NCBI GenBank assembly: GCA_027920525.1
Contig: CP115858.1
Span: forward strand, 992,001 to 1,056,000
Direction: 5' to 3'
Source: Chryseobacterium daecheongense
GTDB taxonomy: Bacteria; Bacteroidota; Bacteroidia; Flavobacteriales; Weeksellaceae
DNA length: 64,000 bases
In this document: positions 28,230 to 37,481 of the stretch, in pieces
Layout: each line of letters opens with the position of its first letter
Position numbering within the stretch: the stretch's first letter is position 1
Made by a program: the position numbers and the translations under genes
Notes under the pieces: model-generated
Seen by the model: only the letters and a program-made list of their open reading frames with translations
Database searches by the model: none
What the model was told of the DNA's origin: nothing

Positions 28230-28282
28230 GCAAATTTGTGAAAATGTAAAATCGTACTCATTTAACAATTTTACAAATTTGC
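28230..28282. repeat. Inverted repeat between kdsB and the LolA-like gene
   Basis: A 10-bp perfect inverted repeat, GCAAATTTGT at 28230-28239 and ACAAATTTGC at 28273-28282. Both AT-rich arms are spaced by 33 bp. It could be a weak terminator for kdsB or a regulatory hairpin. Confidence 0.4.
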
Positions 28283-28325
28283 TATGTAGCAATTCAGCCC
28301 TGCTTCCTTTTTGCCTGTTGGTAAT

Positions 28326-29051
28326 TTAGTTGATCAATTTTCTTGCTTTTTCCAAATCCTCAGGTGTATCAATTCCAACTCCAATAAAGTTGGTCTCTAT
28401 TAATTTAATTTTCATCCCATATTCCAGGTAACGGATACATTCTATTTTTTCCGAAATTTCTAAAGGTTTCATTTCCAGTTTAGAAAACTGCAGCAATGCA
28501 TGCTTCCTGAATGCATATACTCCAATGTGCTTGAAATAATCTACAGCATACGAGATCTCCCTGTGGTAAGGAATAACTGAGCGGCTAAAGTATAATGCAA
28601 AACCATTATTATCGGTAATAACTTTCACATTATTTGGATTTTCAATTTCCTCCTTTTCAGTCAGCTTTATCTTCAGGGAAGCTAATGAAATTTCCTGATT
28701 CTGGTCTTCTTTAAAAACTTCAATCAGCTGTTTTAGAGGTTCTGTCTTTAAAAAAGGCTCATCACCCTGCACATTGATCACAATATCACAATCTATATGC
28801 TGAACTGCCTCCGCAATACGGTCACTTCCTGTTTCATGCTGCCCGGTCATTACGGCCTTTCCTCCATTATTAATAATCTCATTATAAATAATCTCAGAAT
28901 CACACGCTACAAAAACTTCATCAAATAAACCCGTTTCCAGAACATTCTGATAGGTGGTCGTAATTACTGTTTTACCACCTAAAATCTGCATTAATTTTCC
29001 GGGAAACCGGCTTGCTTCGTAACGGGCGGGAATAACTGCTATGATCTTCAT
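28326..29051 (-). CDS. kdsB: 3-deoxy-manno-octulosonate cytidylyltransferase (CMP-Kdo synthetase)
   Basis: 241 residues, normal for the family. It activates Kdo with CTP to CMP-Kdo for lipopolysaccharide core assembly in the cytosol. Landmarks are [20 protein letters not shown] (CTP-binding N-terminus), [29 protein letters not shown] and [10 protein letters not shown], plus [13 protein letters not shown]. kdsA is at 4974 in the same window, not adjacent. Upstream, 57 bp away, is a PAP2-type phosphatase. Confidence 0.97.
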   Translation of the reverse strand: MKIIAVIPARYEASRFPGKLMQILGGKTVITTTYQNVLETGLFDEVFVACDSEIIYNEIINNGGKAVMTGQHETGSDRIAEAVQHIDCDIVINVQGDEPFLKTEPLKQLIEVFKEDQNQEISLASLKIKLTEKEEIENPNNVKVITDNNGFALYFSRSVIPYHREISYAVDYFKHIGVYAFRKHALLQFSKLEMKPLEISEKIECIRYLEYGMKIKLIETNFIGVGIDTPEDLEKARKLIN

Positions 29052-29108
29052 TGAACGATTCTTATTATTTTAATTTTTTTTAAATATAAGCAAAATATGG
29101 ACTTCTTC

Positions 29109-30074
29109 TTAAAAAGAAACGTTTACTCCCAACATATTATAGCCTAGATTCGTAGAAGCAATAAAATTCAATTTATATTTTACTTTTCCTGTACTTGCTC
29201 CTGAAACTGTATATCTGTTTTTCGAAATGGTTTTCCCTATAAAATATCCCATTAGCAAGGCTAAAGGATAATCCGATGCCCAGTGAACCTGGCTTTGCAT
29301 CATCTGAAAAGCCATCGCTCCTGCCAATGTATATCCTACTGGTTTAATCCATACTGCGTCAGGATAATTATCTGCAATCACCGTGATAGCCGACATAAAT
29401 GTTGTTAAATGTCCCGATGGCATCGCATCATAACTTGATGTGTTTTTAGCAAAAGCTGCAAAGCTTGGAAAAGGAGTCCAGTGTCCTCCGGGATTACCTT
29501 TTTCTATTGCTATAAAAGGACTTTCCCTACCTGTAATCCTCTTTATTGTTTGTGAAAAAACACCGGAAAGCAATAAACTTTCCATTAAACCACTGGCGGT
29601 TGCCTGAGCCCTGTAGTCATCTTTTATCCAACCATACGTCGCAAAACCTATCCCTAACAATACAACTGTAGAGCCATTACCGATGAGATATAAACCTGAG
29701 CCGATATCTTTCGGTATTTTTATAACTCCTCCGATTTTACTGTAATTGTTATCGGCACTCATCCCCCATTTTTCACCCAGCTCTCTTGAATTATCAATCA
29801 ATTTCTGATCGAATGGAATAAGCACCAAAGTACTTGCTATTGCACCTCCTAAGTAATAAGCATGATCCTTTGCAACAAAGTCCTTATTAGTATCTATAAA
29901 ATCTTTCGGAGCCCTGGTAATAAATTCGAAAAGCTTAGGCTTATGATAGGTTCGCACAGAACCGTCTTTGAGAATATAGCTCTGTGATTTTAACGATTTT
30001 TCGATGGTGCTGTCTTTTTTCTGCGACCATACCATTACTGATATAGGTAATAACAGCCATTTAATTTTTTTCAC
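29109..30074 (-). CDS. Exported PAP2 superfamily phosphatase
   Basis: 321 residues from a GTG at 30074. An ATG at 30116 is rejected because it lies inside a large inverted repeat and would precede the signal peptide (KKIKWLLLPISVMVWSQ) with a hydrophilic tail. The three PAP2 motifs are visible as KRITGRESPF (K...R), MPSGHLTTFM (SGH) and VHWASDYPLALLMG (RxxxxxHxxxD type, here H and D with a Q/S variation before H). Such enzymes dephosphorylate lipid phosphates, possibly undecaprenyl pyrophosphate. It is followed by kdsB, consistent with envelope synthesis. Confidence 0.85.
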   Translation of the reverse strand: MKKIKWLLLPISVMVWSQKKDSTIEKSLKSQSYILKDGSVRTYHKPKLFEFITRAPKDFIDTNKDFVAKDHAYYLGGAIASTLVLIPFDQKLIDNSRELGEKWGMSADNNYSKIGGVIKIPKDIGSGLYLIGNGSTVVLLGIGFATYGWIKDDYRAQATASGLMESLLLSGVFSQTIKRITGRESPFIAIEKGNPGGHWTPFPSFAAFAKNTSSYDAMPSGHLTTFMSAITVIADNYPDAVWIKPVGYTLAGAMAFQMMQSQVHWASDYPLALLMGYFIGKTISKNRYTVSGASTGKVKYKLNFIASTNLGYNMLGVNVSF

Positions 30075-30091
30075 TTTGTGTTTTTTTTGAT

Positions 30092-30164
30092 ACCCGCAAT
30101 CAGCTAGCCGGTTCATGAGACTTTCAACAGAAACAAAAGTTCATTACAACAACTGATTGCGGGT
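30092..30164. repeat. Large perfect inverted repeat between PAP2 and aminotransferase genes
   Basis: ACCCGCAATCAG (30092-30103) pairs with CTGATTGCGGGT (30153-30164), 12 bp with a 49-nt loop. On the plus strand the second arm is followed by TTTTTA. It lies just after the stop of the aminotransferase gene. See the separate finding. Confidence 0.85.
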
Positions 30165-30171
30165 TTTTATT

Positions 30172-31425
30172 TTATTTTAAATTGCTTAATGCCTGCTCTA
30201 ATTTTGGCATCATTACTTCAATTTCGTTTACTGCTAATCCTCCTACAGAAGCACGGAACCAAGGTTCAGATTTTTCTTCTCCGAAGGCAGAGAAAGGAAC
30301 TAAAGCTACACCCGCTTCATTGATTAAATAAAAAACAAGATCAGATGAATTTTCTATAGTGTTCCCATCCGGTTTCGTTTTTCCGATATAATCCAACTTG
30401 ATCGTAAGGTAAAGGGCTCCCATAGGCTCAATGCTTTCCACGGCTAATCCTTTGCCTTTTAAATCCTGGATTCCTTTATGAAGAACTTTAAGGCTTTCTT
30501 CCAGTTTTCCTTTAAATTCATCAACAAAAGTATTTACATCTTCAGAGTTCTGGTAATATTTAGCTGTTGCCTCCTGCTCTGGCTTAGGTGCCCAAGCTCC
30601 TACGTGTGTAAGCAAAGCTTTCATTTTATCGATAATATGAGATGGCCCGAACCCCCATCCTACACGCACTCCTGTTGCAGCAAGACATTTTGAGATCCCA
30701 TCAATATAAATCGTATAGTCTTTCATTTCAGGGAATAGAGAAACGGGATCATAATGTTTAGCATCAAAAGTAAGATTCGAGTAGATTTGGTCATACATCA
30801 GATATAAAGGCTTTTCATCAGCGCCTCTTTTTTTATTTTCTTCGATGATGAGTTCGCAGATTTCAGAAAGCTGGTCTTTTGTAAACATCGTTCCTGTTGG
30901 GTTCAATGGCGAACAAAGCGCTAATAAAACAGCACCACTTAAGTGAGGTTTAAGATCAGCAGCAGTAGGTAAAAAGTTATTTTCAGGAGTCGTCTTCACC
31001 TCAATAGCATCAGCAGAAGTAAGATACGCATAATGATTATTATTCCAAGAAGGAATAGGATAAATAACTTTATCACCTTCATCCACAATCGTCTTATACA
31101 CTGCATAAATCAAAGGTCTAGATCCTGCAGTAATTAAAATATCATTGGCTGAATACTCCAGATTCCATCTTGATTTAAGATCTTTTAAAACTTCATTTCT
31201 TAAAGATAAAAGTCCGTTTGCAGGCGGATAATTCGTCAGATTATTCTGATAAGCTTTCTGAATCTCCTCCTTTAACTTTGCAGGTATCGGATAGATATTA
31301 GAATTCAGGTCACCAATAGTAAGATTGGCTATCTCCGCTCCTTTTGCCTTTAAATCATTTACTTCATTACCAATTTTTACAATTTCAGAACCAATCAGGT
31401 TCGCCGCTAATTTTGAAACTTTCAC
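30172..31425 (-). CDS. PLP-dependent aminotransferase, class I/II (aspartate-aminotransferase-like)
   Basis: 417 residues, fold type I. The PLP lysine is K246 in GISKCLAATGVRVGWG; the substrate loop SPLNPTG is near 172-178 and YDQIYSNLTFD precedes the lysine. The domain is common to aspartate, tyrosine and branched-chain aminotransferases, and the donor and acceptor cannot be fixed here. It is transcribed on the minus strand and ends at the large inverted repeat. No neighbour points to a specific pathway. Confidence 0.9.
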   Translation of the reverse strand: MKVSKLAANLIGSEIVKIGNEVNDLKAKGAEIANLTIGDLNSNIYPIPAKLKEEIQKAYQNNLTNYPPANGLLSLRNEVLKDLKSRWNLEYSANDILITAGSRPLIYAVYKTIVDEGDKVIYPIPSWNNNHYAYLTSADAIEVKTTPENNFLPTAADLKPHLSGAVLLALCSPLNPTGTMFTKDQLSEICELIIEENKKRGADEKPLYLMYDQIYSNLTFDAKHYDPVSLFPEMKDYTIYIDGISKCLAATGVRVGWGFGPSHIIDKMKALLTHVGAWAPKPEQEATAKYYQNSEDVNTFVDEFKGKLEESLKVLHKGIQDLKGKGLAVESIEPMGALYLTIKLDYIGKTKPDGNTIENSSDLVFYLINEAGVALVPFSAFGEEKSEPWFRASVGGLAVNEIEVMMPKLEQALSNLK

Positions 31426-31560
31426 TTTATTTAAATATTTATTGTTTTTGACTAATGTTATATGTTATTAAGTATAAGTTATAAATTTTGTTTTTAATTA
31501 GAGAGCTCTTTCCTAATACTCTCATTTATAAATGTATAAACCAATTTATAACTTTCATTT

Positions 31561-33276
31561 TCAGTCTAGTTTAAGATCTGCTTTTACCTGATCAATTTTC
31601 TCATCCAAAGATTTTAATTTATCTCTGAAATCAGCTTCGGAAGTAATCATATCTTTTACCGAAATATAAAACTTGATCTTTGGTTCTGTTCCGGAAGGTC
31701 TTACACAAACTTTAGTTCCATCCTGAGTATAGTAAATCAATACATTGGATTTTGGAATTTCATTCATAACCTGTTTTTCATTTTTAGAAACAATAAAATG
31801 GGTTTGTTCCTTAAAATCTTTAATATCTTCAACCAAAGACCCCGCGATTTCTTTTGGAGGGTTTTCTCGGAAATTTTTCATCATGTTCTGAATTTCTTCA
31901 GCTCCGTCCTTACCTTTTCTGACAAGATTCACCAATCCCTCATAGTACATTCCTGTCTCCTGATATATCTCAATCATATATTGATACATCGTTCTGCCAT
32001 TGGCTTTGCACCATGCTGCAATTTCGCACGCCAAAAGAATACTTCCACAAGAATCTTTATCACGAACAAAATCCCCGGTCATAAAACCAAAGCTTTCTTC
32101 TCCTCCGCAAACAAACTTTTCTTTTCCCTCAGCTTCACGGATCATTTTTCCGATCCATTTAAACCCAGTAAGACCTGCCTTACAGGCAACCCCAAATTTT
32201 TGGGCAATATCAAAGAAAATATCTGACGTAACAATCGTAGAACCAATAAACTCTTTTCCAGTGATCTTATCCAGTTTTCTCCATTCATTTAGAATATAAT
32301 ACGTAAGAATAGTATTGGTTTGATTACCATTCAGCAGTTGCATTTCTCCATCAAGGTTTCTCACTGCAATTCCCAATCTGTCACCATCCGGATCTGTTCC
32401 AATCACAATATCAGCATTGGTAATTTTTGCAAGATCCATTGCCATTTCCAATGCAGCAGGCTCTTCAGGGTTTGGGGAAGCTACAGTAGTAAAGTTTCCG
32501 CTAGGAATCATCTGTTCTTTTACAAGATCCACTTTTTTGAATCCTGCTTTTTCCAAAGCCTTCGGAACCGTTGTATAAGTTGTTCCGTGAATGGATGTAA
32601 AGACAATATTCAGGTTCTCTTTTCCAACATTCTGATACGTGGAATTCTCAATACAGGCATCAATATAAACATCATCCTGCTCTGCCCCGATCCATTCAAT
32701 AAGATCATCGTTCCCGTCAAATTTAATTTCATCAAATTTCACAGAATACACCTCATTGATAATTGCTTCATCATGAGGCGGAACAATTTGAGCTCCATCA
32801 TTCCAGTATACTTTATATCCATTATATTCCGGTGGATTGTGAGAAGCCGTAAGTACAATACCCCCGTTACATTTTTTATCACGAACGGTAAAAGACAATT
32901 CCGGCGTAGGTCTGTGATCTTTAAAAAGCAATACCTTAATTCCATTAGCCGTTAAAACATCAGCTACCAGTTTTCCAAATTCTTTGGAATTATGACGAAC
33001 GTCATAAGCGATAGCTACTTTAATTTCCTCATTGGGAAATTGCTTTAACATATAGTTCGCAAGTCCTTGTGTAGCTTGACCTAAAGTGTATTTATTTAAA
33101 CGATTCGTTCCAACCCCCATAATTCCTCTCATACCTCCGGTTCCAAATTCCAGTTCCCTGTAAAAAGAATCTTCCAGATCAGGAGAATTACTATCAATTA
33201 ATAATTTCACAGCATCTCTCGTTTCCTGATCAAACGTTTCACTTAACCAAAGTTTCGCTTTTTCTAATGTTGTCAT
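31561..33276 (-). CDS. Phospho-sugar mutase (phosphoglucomutase/phosphomannomutase)
   Basis: 571 residues, an alpha-D-phosphohexomutase. The active-site serine is S145 in TASHNP, the metal-binding loop is DPDGDR near residue 295, the sugar-binding loop is GGEESFG and the phosphate-binding loop is RPSGTEPKIKFY at the end. It interconverts hexose 1- and 6-phosphates, feeding glycan synthesis. Length and the N-terminal extension (EKAKLWLSETF) match the larger Bacteroidota/Firmicutes group rather than the 450-residue PMM/PGM type. It is followed upstream (190 bp) by the envelope operon in the same direction. Confidence 0.94.
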   Translation of the reverse strand: MTTLEKAKLWLSETFDQETRDAVKLLIDSNSPDLEDSFYRELEFGTGGMRGIMGVGTNRLNKYTLGQATQGLANYMLKQFPNEEIKVAIAYDVRHNSKEFGKLVADVLTANGIKVLLFKDHRPTPELSFTVRDKKCNGGIVLTASHNPPEYNGYKVYWNDGAQIVPPHDEAIINEVYSVKFDEIKFDGNDDLIEWIGAEQDDVYIDACIENSTYQNVGKENLNIVFTSIHGTTYTTVPKALEKAGFKKVDLVKEQMIPSGNFTTVASPNPEEPAALEMAMDLAKITNADIVIGTDPDGDRLGIAVRNLDGEMQLLNGNQTNTILTYYILNEWRKLDKITGKEFIGSTIVTSDIFFDIAQKFGVACKAGLTGFKWIGKMIREAEGKEKFVCGGEESFGFMTGDFVRDKDSCGSILLACEIAAWCKANGRTMYQYMIEIYQETGMYYEGLVNLVRKGKDGAEEIQNMMKNFRENPPKEIAGSLVEDIKDFKEQTHFIVSKNEKQVMNEIPKSNVLIYYTQDGTKVCVRPSGTEPKIKFYISVKDMITSEADFRDKLKSLDEKIDQVKADLKLD

Positions 33277-33466
33277 ATTTGTATCTTATTTAAGCTGGAA
33301 GTCTGATGTCGGAGGCCTTTCAGCTGTCTCCATATCAACTTTTGCAGCGTATATTTATTATTCTTTTATTGCATTTCTGTATACATTTCTTTACAACTTT
33401 ATTCAGAAATATATTTTCTATTCTTTTTTATAAACAATTACATGCTCTCCTAACTTTCAGCTTCTA

Positions 33467-34165
33467 TTATAGCGTCTTATTTTCAACCTTTGTTGTTTTA
33501 TCAATTTTGAAAGCGCGGATAGGATCATTATAATATAAAAACTTTGCTGTATTCTGAATATGTCCTTTAAGAGAATCTTTTACATTAACTTCAGCATAAT
33601 TCCCGTTTTTAGAATCAATATTCAGGTTGGTGATTTTCCAATACGGAGCAATCAGGCTAGCCGTATCAGAAATCTTTATTACTGCATTTTTAGTTTCTCC
33701 TAAAAAATTGGCCCTACTCCTGTCCACCATCTCTATTTCCGCTCTTCTTGTGTTCACTGAACCCATAAATGTAGCGTTATTCTTTAAATTAAGCTTAAAA
33801 TTATCTGTTTTTATTTCACTCGAAATATTCATTTCTACAGAATCTGAAATGGAAACTTTTTCAAGATTATATTTTGAATAAATGGTCACATTATAAAAAT
33901 CAACTCCCTTTGTTCCTCTTTTTTCTTTTATTGAAAGAGTTTTGTCTTTCACATCTACATCTAAATTATTGGCAACATTTGGATAAGTCTCTATTTCAAC
34001 AAAATTTTTAGGTCCTCTTGCATAAAATACCCTAAATTTCCCGTTAAGGTCCAGGTTGACAAATTCAGAAACATTCACATCTTTTCTCTCAATATTTCCT
34101 TTGGGTGAAACTTTTCCACAAGAAATTACGGCTACAAGCACAAATATGTACAATATATTTTTCAT
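33467..34165 (-). CDS. Head GIN (DUF2807) domain lipoprotein
   Basis: 232 residues with a lipoprotein signal peptide (lipobox ending at C16, VISC). The rest is the right-handed beta-helix-like DUF2807 'head GIN' domain: FVNLDLNGKFRVFYARGPKN, VEIETYPNVANNLDVDVKDK, LKNNATFMGSVNTRRAEIEM. These are secreted or outer-membrane-associated proteins of unknown function, common in Bacteroidota. It is the last of a tight four-gene unit (gaps of 6, 6 and 17 bp). Confidence 0.9.
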   Translation of the reverse strand: MKNILYIFVLVAVISCGKVSPKGNIERKDVNVSEFVNLDLNGKFRVFYARGPKNFVEIETYPNVANNLDVDVKDKTLSIKEKRGTKGVDFYNVTIYSKYNLEKVSISDSVEMNISSEIKTDNFKLNLKNNATFMGSVNTRRAEIEMVDRSRANFLGETKNAVIKISDTASLIAPYWKITNLNIDSKNGNYAEVNVKDSLKGHIQNTAKFLYYNDPIRAFKIDKTTKVENKTL

Positions 34166-34171
34166 ACTTAC

Positions 34172-34900
34172 TTAAAATATTTTATATAAAACTGCAATTA
34201 TTGCAAGACTTTCTATTCCCATTACCACATAAAGAATTGATACTCTCACCATTAAACCTGGTTTTGAGTATGATTTTTTAAAAGCATTCCAATAAGTGAT
34301 TGCAGGAAAGAGAATAAAAAGAACGAATAAAATTTTATCAGCAATATCAGTAATTTTTGATAAAGGCTTCCATAAACCCATAAAACTTACGATATCATCT
34401 AGCAAAAATATAACTAAAATTCCTAAAAGACTTACTGTTCCAAGGATAAAATGCTCACCAAGATTCAATTTTACCTTTTTAAAAATAAAAAAAGCGTTAA
34501 CTGCGAGCATTGGGATAATAACAAAGAGGATTGTTTTGGAGTATCTCGCAAAAAAAGTTCTTACTTCAGAAGATTCAGGAATTGCTTCTTTCGTTGCAAA
34601 TTTTTCGTAAAAATGTAAGGTCAGGACATTAAAGCTAAAAAGAATCAGCAACAACGAAATAAAGTTGTAATATCTGATTCTTTTTCCTGCTATATAATCC
34701 ATTGCTGTTTTCCCGGGCCGAAACAAAATACTCTTTATTGTTTTGAAAAAACGGGTTTCTACATGCCAGATGGATCCTAAGATGTCATTTTTAATAAGTG
34801 AGATATGAGTTATTCTTGTTGTGTCGGTCTTCTGTCCGCAATGAGCACAAAACTCACCGGAGATTGTATAACCGCAGTTCAAACAACTCTTTTTAACCAT
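34172..34900 (-). CDS. DUF3667 domain membrane protein with N-terminal zinc ribbon
   Basis: 242 residues. A double CxxC zinc ribbon at the start (C7LNC, C18AHC), the family block FKTIKSILFRPGKTAMDYIAGKR, then at least four hydrophobic segments. This is the DUF3667 layout; function unknown. It is flanked by the GT2 and DUF2807 genes with 6-bp gaps, so it is co-transcribed with them, and a membrane role in envelope assembly is plausible. Confidence 0.88.
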   Translation of the reverse strand: MVKKSCLNCGYTISGEFCAHCGQKTDTTRITHISLIKNDILGSIWHVETRFFKTIKSILFRPGKTAMDYIAGKRIRYYNFISLLLILFSFNVLTLHFYEKFATKEAIPESSEVRTFFARYSKTILFVIIPMLAVNAFFIFKKVKLNLGEHFILGTVSLLGILVIFLLDDIVSFMGLWKPLSKITDIADKILFVLFILFPAITYWNAFKKSYSKPGLMVRVSILYVVMGIESLAIIAVLYKIF

Positions 34901-34906
34901 ATCCTA

Positions 34907-35857
34907 TTAAATCACTTCATCAATATTATAATTTTTATGTTCTCTATTAGTCCTGATGATCATTTCTCCTAAGAAGCCGGCAATAAAAAGCAATGTTCCC
35001 ATAATCATCATGGTTAAAGCAATAAAGAACCATGGATTATTGGTAATCAGATGGCCGTAAATTCCTCTGGAGACATCAATTAATTTCGAAACACCCAGCC
35101 AAAATGCCGAAAGGAATCCAAAAATAAACATAGTGGTTCCCACCGCTCCAAAAAAATGCATAGGTCTTCCTCCGAAACGGCTTACAAACCAAAGTGTTAC
35201 TAAATCCAGAAATCCCCGGATAAACCTTTCGGTACCAAATTTGGAAGTCCCGTAAGGCCGGGCCTGATGACGGACTTCTTTTTCCGTAATCCTTTTGAAT
35301 CCTGCATTCGCAGCCAGAACCGGAATGTATCGATGCATATCTCCATATACATCAATAGATTTAACGACCTGTTTTTTATATGCCTTCAAACCACAATTGA
35401 AATCGTGCAGCTCCACTCCTGAAACTTTTCTAGCAGCAGCATTGAAAAGTTTAGACGGAACATTTTTGGTCATTACATTGTCAAAGCGTTTCTTTTTCCA
35501 CCCTGAAACAATGTCGTAATTATCTTCAACGACCATTTTATAAAGATCAGGAATCTCTTCAGGAAAATCCTGTAAATCAGCATCCATTGTAATGATCACA
35601 TCTCCGTGTGCTCGTTCAAACGCTGCATGCAATGCCTGGGATTTCCCATAATTTCTGGAAAATTTAATTCCATGAATCTGTGGATGCTGTACCTTCAGAT
35701 TTTCGATAATGCTCCAGGACAAATCCGTACTTCCATCATCTACAAACCAGATTTCATAGGATAAATTGTTCGTTGCGCAAACCAGATCAATCCTTGAAAA
35801 CAGCTCTTCAAGAGAGTCTTCTTCATTAAGTAGCGGAATAATTATAGATAAGTTCAT
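34907..35857 (-). CDS. Family 2 glycosyltransferase, ArnC/DPM-like with C-terminal membrane helices
   Basis: 316 residues. GT-A fold with VDDGST at 39-44 and the catalytic DAD at 92-94 (MDADLQDFPEEIP), typical of polyprenyl-phosphate sugar transferases such as dolichyl-phosphate mannose synthase and ArnC. The C-terminal third has two membrane segments (around 233-260 and 270-300). It makes a lipid-phosphate-linked sugar on the cytoplasmic face, the kind of donor that GT-C and DUF2723 enzymes use. Overlap in the operon with DUF3667, DUF4199 and DUF2807 suggests a role in the envelope. Confidence 0.9.
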   Translation of the reverse strand: MNLSIIIPLLNEEDSLEELFSRIDLVCATNNLSYEIWFVDDGSTDLSWSIIENLKVQHPQIHGIKFSRNYGKSQALHAAFERAHGDVIITMDADLQDFPEEIPDLYKMVVEDNYDIVSGWKKKRFDNVMTKNVPSKLFNAAARKVSGVELHDFNCGLKAYKKQVVKSIDVYGDMHRYIPVLAANAGFKRITEKEVRHQARPYGTSKFGTERFIRGFLDLVTLWFVSRFGGRPMHFFGAVGTTMFIFGFLSAFWLGVSKLIDVSRGIYGHLITNNPWFFIALTMMIMGTLLFIAGFLGEMIIRTNREHKNYNIDEVI

Positions 35858-35874
35858 TTAATTTTTATAAAGAT

Positions 35875-36453
35875 TTATTGATGAATCGTTTTTGTTCTGA
35901 AAAACGCTCCGAAAAACAGGGACAAAACTACGTAAAATATAAGAATTGCTGCAAAATATCCTGAAAAATGACTTGCAGTAAGCATATCTTTTCCTTTTAC
36001 AGCTTGTGGAGAAAAGCTTTGACTTCTCTCTTTGTATTTTTGATCTAATTCATCAATGTCTTTCTGATGTTTCAAAATCTTTCTTGCAGACTGATATTCA
36101 GAATCTAATTCAGATTTTTGTCTTTCAACATACTGGTAATTTAACAGTTTTTTAGCATCTTTATCAACAAAATTCAGGAACAGGTAAATGCTAAATATGG
36201 AAAGAATTCCACCAATAAACATGGGCACAAAAGATCTCTTGAAAGCTTCTCTGAAACCCATTTTATGGGTATTCCAACGTGATTTAACAGACCAGAATGC
36301 TCCTCCTGCATAAATAACAGGCAATACGAAAGCATTGATTTTGAGGGATGTATCAAAATAATGAATTCCTGAGAAGAAGTAGTATGCTACAAAAAAAACA
36401 ATCATTGTAGCGATAAATAGTATAATTCCTATAGTGGATGGACTTTTCGTCAT
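35875..36453 (-). CDS. DUF4199 domain membrane protein
   Basis: 192 residues with four predicted membrane helices, one pair before and one pair after a charged coiled segment (residues ~100-150: ERQKSELDSEYQSARKILKH). Family DUF4199 is typical of Bacteroidota and of unknown function. It is the first gene of the four-gene operon; the SRP RNA promoter lies about 120 bp upstream on the opposite strand. Confidence 0.85.
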   Translation of the reverse strand: MTKSPSTIGIILFIATMIVFFVAYYFFSGIHYFDTSLKINAFVLPVIYAGGAFWSVKSRWNTHKMGFREAFKRSFVPMFIGGILSIFSIYLFLNFVDKDAKKLLNYQYVERQKSELDSEYQSARKILKHQKDIDELDQKYKERSQSFSPQAVKGKDMLTASHFSGYFAAILIFYVVLSLFFGAFFRTKTIHQ

Positions 36454-36551
36454 ATTCTTATTTTTAGAAAAATTTTAGAAAAATTATTACCCTAAATTTC
36501 AGCAATTTAGCACCAGTAAAGCTTTTTTTCGTTCATTTTTCTGTAATATTA

Positions 36552-36582
36552 TTTTCAAATTTATAATTAATTCCTATCTTTG
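36552..36582 (+). promoter_or_regulatory. Predicted promoter of the SRP RNA
   Basis: TATCTTTG (36575-36582) fits TAnnTTTG. TTTTC 18 nt upstream (36552-36556) is a partial -33 match. Initiation is expected about 5-7 nt downstream, near the 5' end of the RNA. Confidence 0.7.
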
Positions 36583-36584
36583 CA

Positions 36585-36682
36585 CCGGCAAGTCCTACAC
36601 AACCAGCTCCTGAGAATCCTCCAGGGTGGGAACACAGCAAAGGTAATCGGTCGTAGCGGTGTGATGTAGGTAGCTTGCCATT
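36585..36682 (+). ncRNA. ffs: Signal recognition particle RNA, small bacterial (4.5S) type
   Basis: The universally conserved tip of SRP domain IV is visible: CAGG (36622-36625), a GTG/CAC stem closed by a GGAA tetraloop (36626-36635) and AGCA (36636-36639), giving the asymmetric loop that binds Ffh. The outer stem pairs GGCAAG (36587-36592) with CTTGCC (36674-36679), followed by a run of Ts. Length about 95 nt fits the small bacterial class. It is transcribed on the plus strand between two minus-strand genes. Ends are approximate. Confidence 0.9.
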
Positions 36683-36698
36683 TTTTATTTCCCTTAGT

Positions 36699-37385
36699 TT
36701 AAAATTCAAACTCCTCTCCCAATTTCGGTAAAACAAGCTCTACATTTTTATCACTAAAATGTTTTAAAGCACTTTCATGATTTATTTCAATAGCCGGGAA
36801 AGTATCAAAATGACATCCTATTACTTTTGGTGTTTTTAGCAATTCAGAAGCTGCAAAGGCCGCTTTTCTCGGGCACATTGTATAATGGCTTCCAATTGGT
36901 AAAATGGACAAATCAATGTTTCCGTAAAGCCTTGGAAATAATTCCATATCTGCCATTACCCCTGTATCCCCTGCCAGATAAATATTCTTACCTTCAGGTA
37001 ATCTGAAAATATATCCCACAGGAACACCTCCATAGCTTCCATCAGGGAAAGAACTAGTATGGTGAGCCGGAACCATGGAAATTTTAAGATCGTCGATTTT
37101 TGCCGATCCTCCTAAGTTCACATCATCTTTGTTTTTTGCAGCCTTGAAGTATCCACACACTTCAGGCACCCCGATAACGGTAGCTTCTGGATGATATTCC
37201 AAAACTTCCGCCACATCTGCTATATGATCACCATGAGCGTGGGTCAGCAGGATATAATCGATTTTCTGGGCAGAAATATCAAATCCGGACTCTGCTTTTT
37301 TATAATTATAAAAAGGATCACTTAAAATAGTCTTATCCTTGTATGTGAACAAAAAACAATTTTGTCCTAAGAATTGTATTTTCAT
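36699..37385 (-). CDS. UPF0173-type metallo-beta-lactamase-fold hydrolase
   Basis: 228 residues, a compact MBL-fold protein. The metal motif THAHGDHIADV (HxHxDH) appears near residue 50, with further ligand segments AGDTGVMADMELF and GCHFDTFPAI. The family is the UPF0173 metal-dependent hydrolases, whose substrate is unknown. Stop codon lies 17 bp from the end of the SRP RNA stem, so it converges with it. Confidence 0.93.
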   Translation of the reverse strand: MKIQFLGQNCFLFTYKDKTILSDPFYNYKKAESGFDISAQKIDYILLTHAHGDHIADVAEVLEYHPEATVIGVPEVCGYFKAAKNKDDVNLGGSAKIDDLKISMVPAHHTSSFPDGSYGGVPVGYIFRLPEGKNIYLAGDTGVMADMELFPRLYGNIDLSILPIGSHYTMCPRKAAFAASELLKTPKVIGCHFDTFPAIEINHESALKHFSDKNVELVLPKLGEEFEF

Positions 37386-37481
37386 TTTGATTTTATTTTA
37401 ATTATGTTAAATATAATTTTCAAGTATTTCTAAATAATGTTTCAAAGATTGTTGATATTGAATAAACAAAGAATACATTAC

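Noticed and set aside
33306..33533. A 75-codon plus-strand frame with hydrophobic sequence between the mutase and DUF2807 genes
   Set aside because: It overlaps the 3' end of the DUF2807 gene on the other strand, has AT-driven Phe/Leu-rich composition and no family resemblance.
36533..36736. A 67-codon minus-strand frame across the SRP RNA
   Set aside because: The SRP RNA structure explains the sequence, and the frame overlaps the end of the UPF0173 gene.
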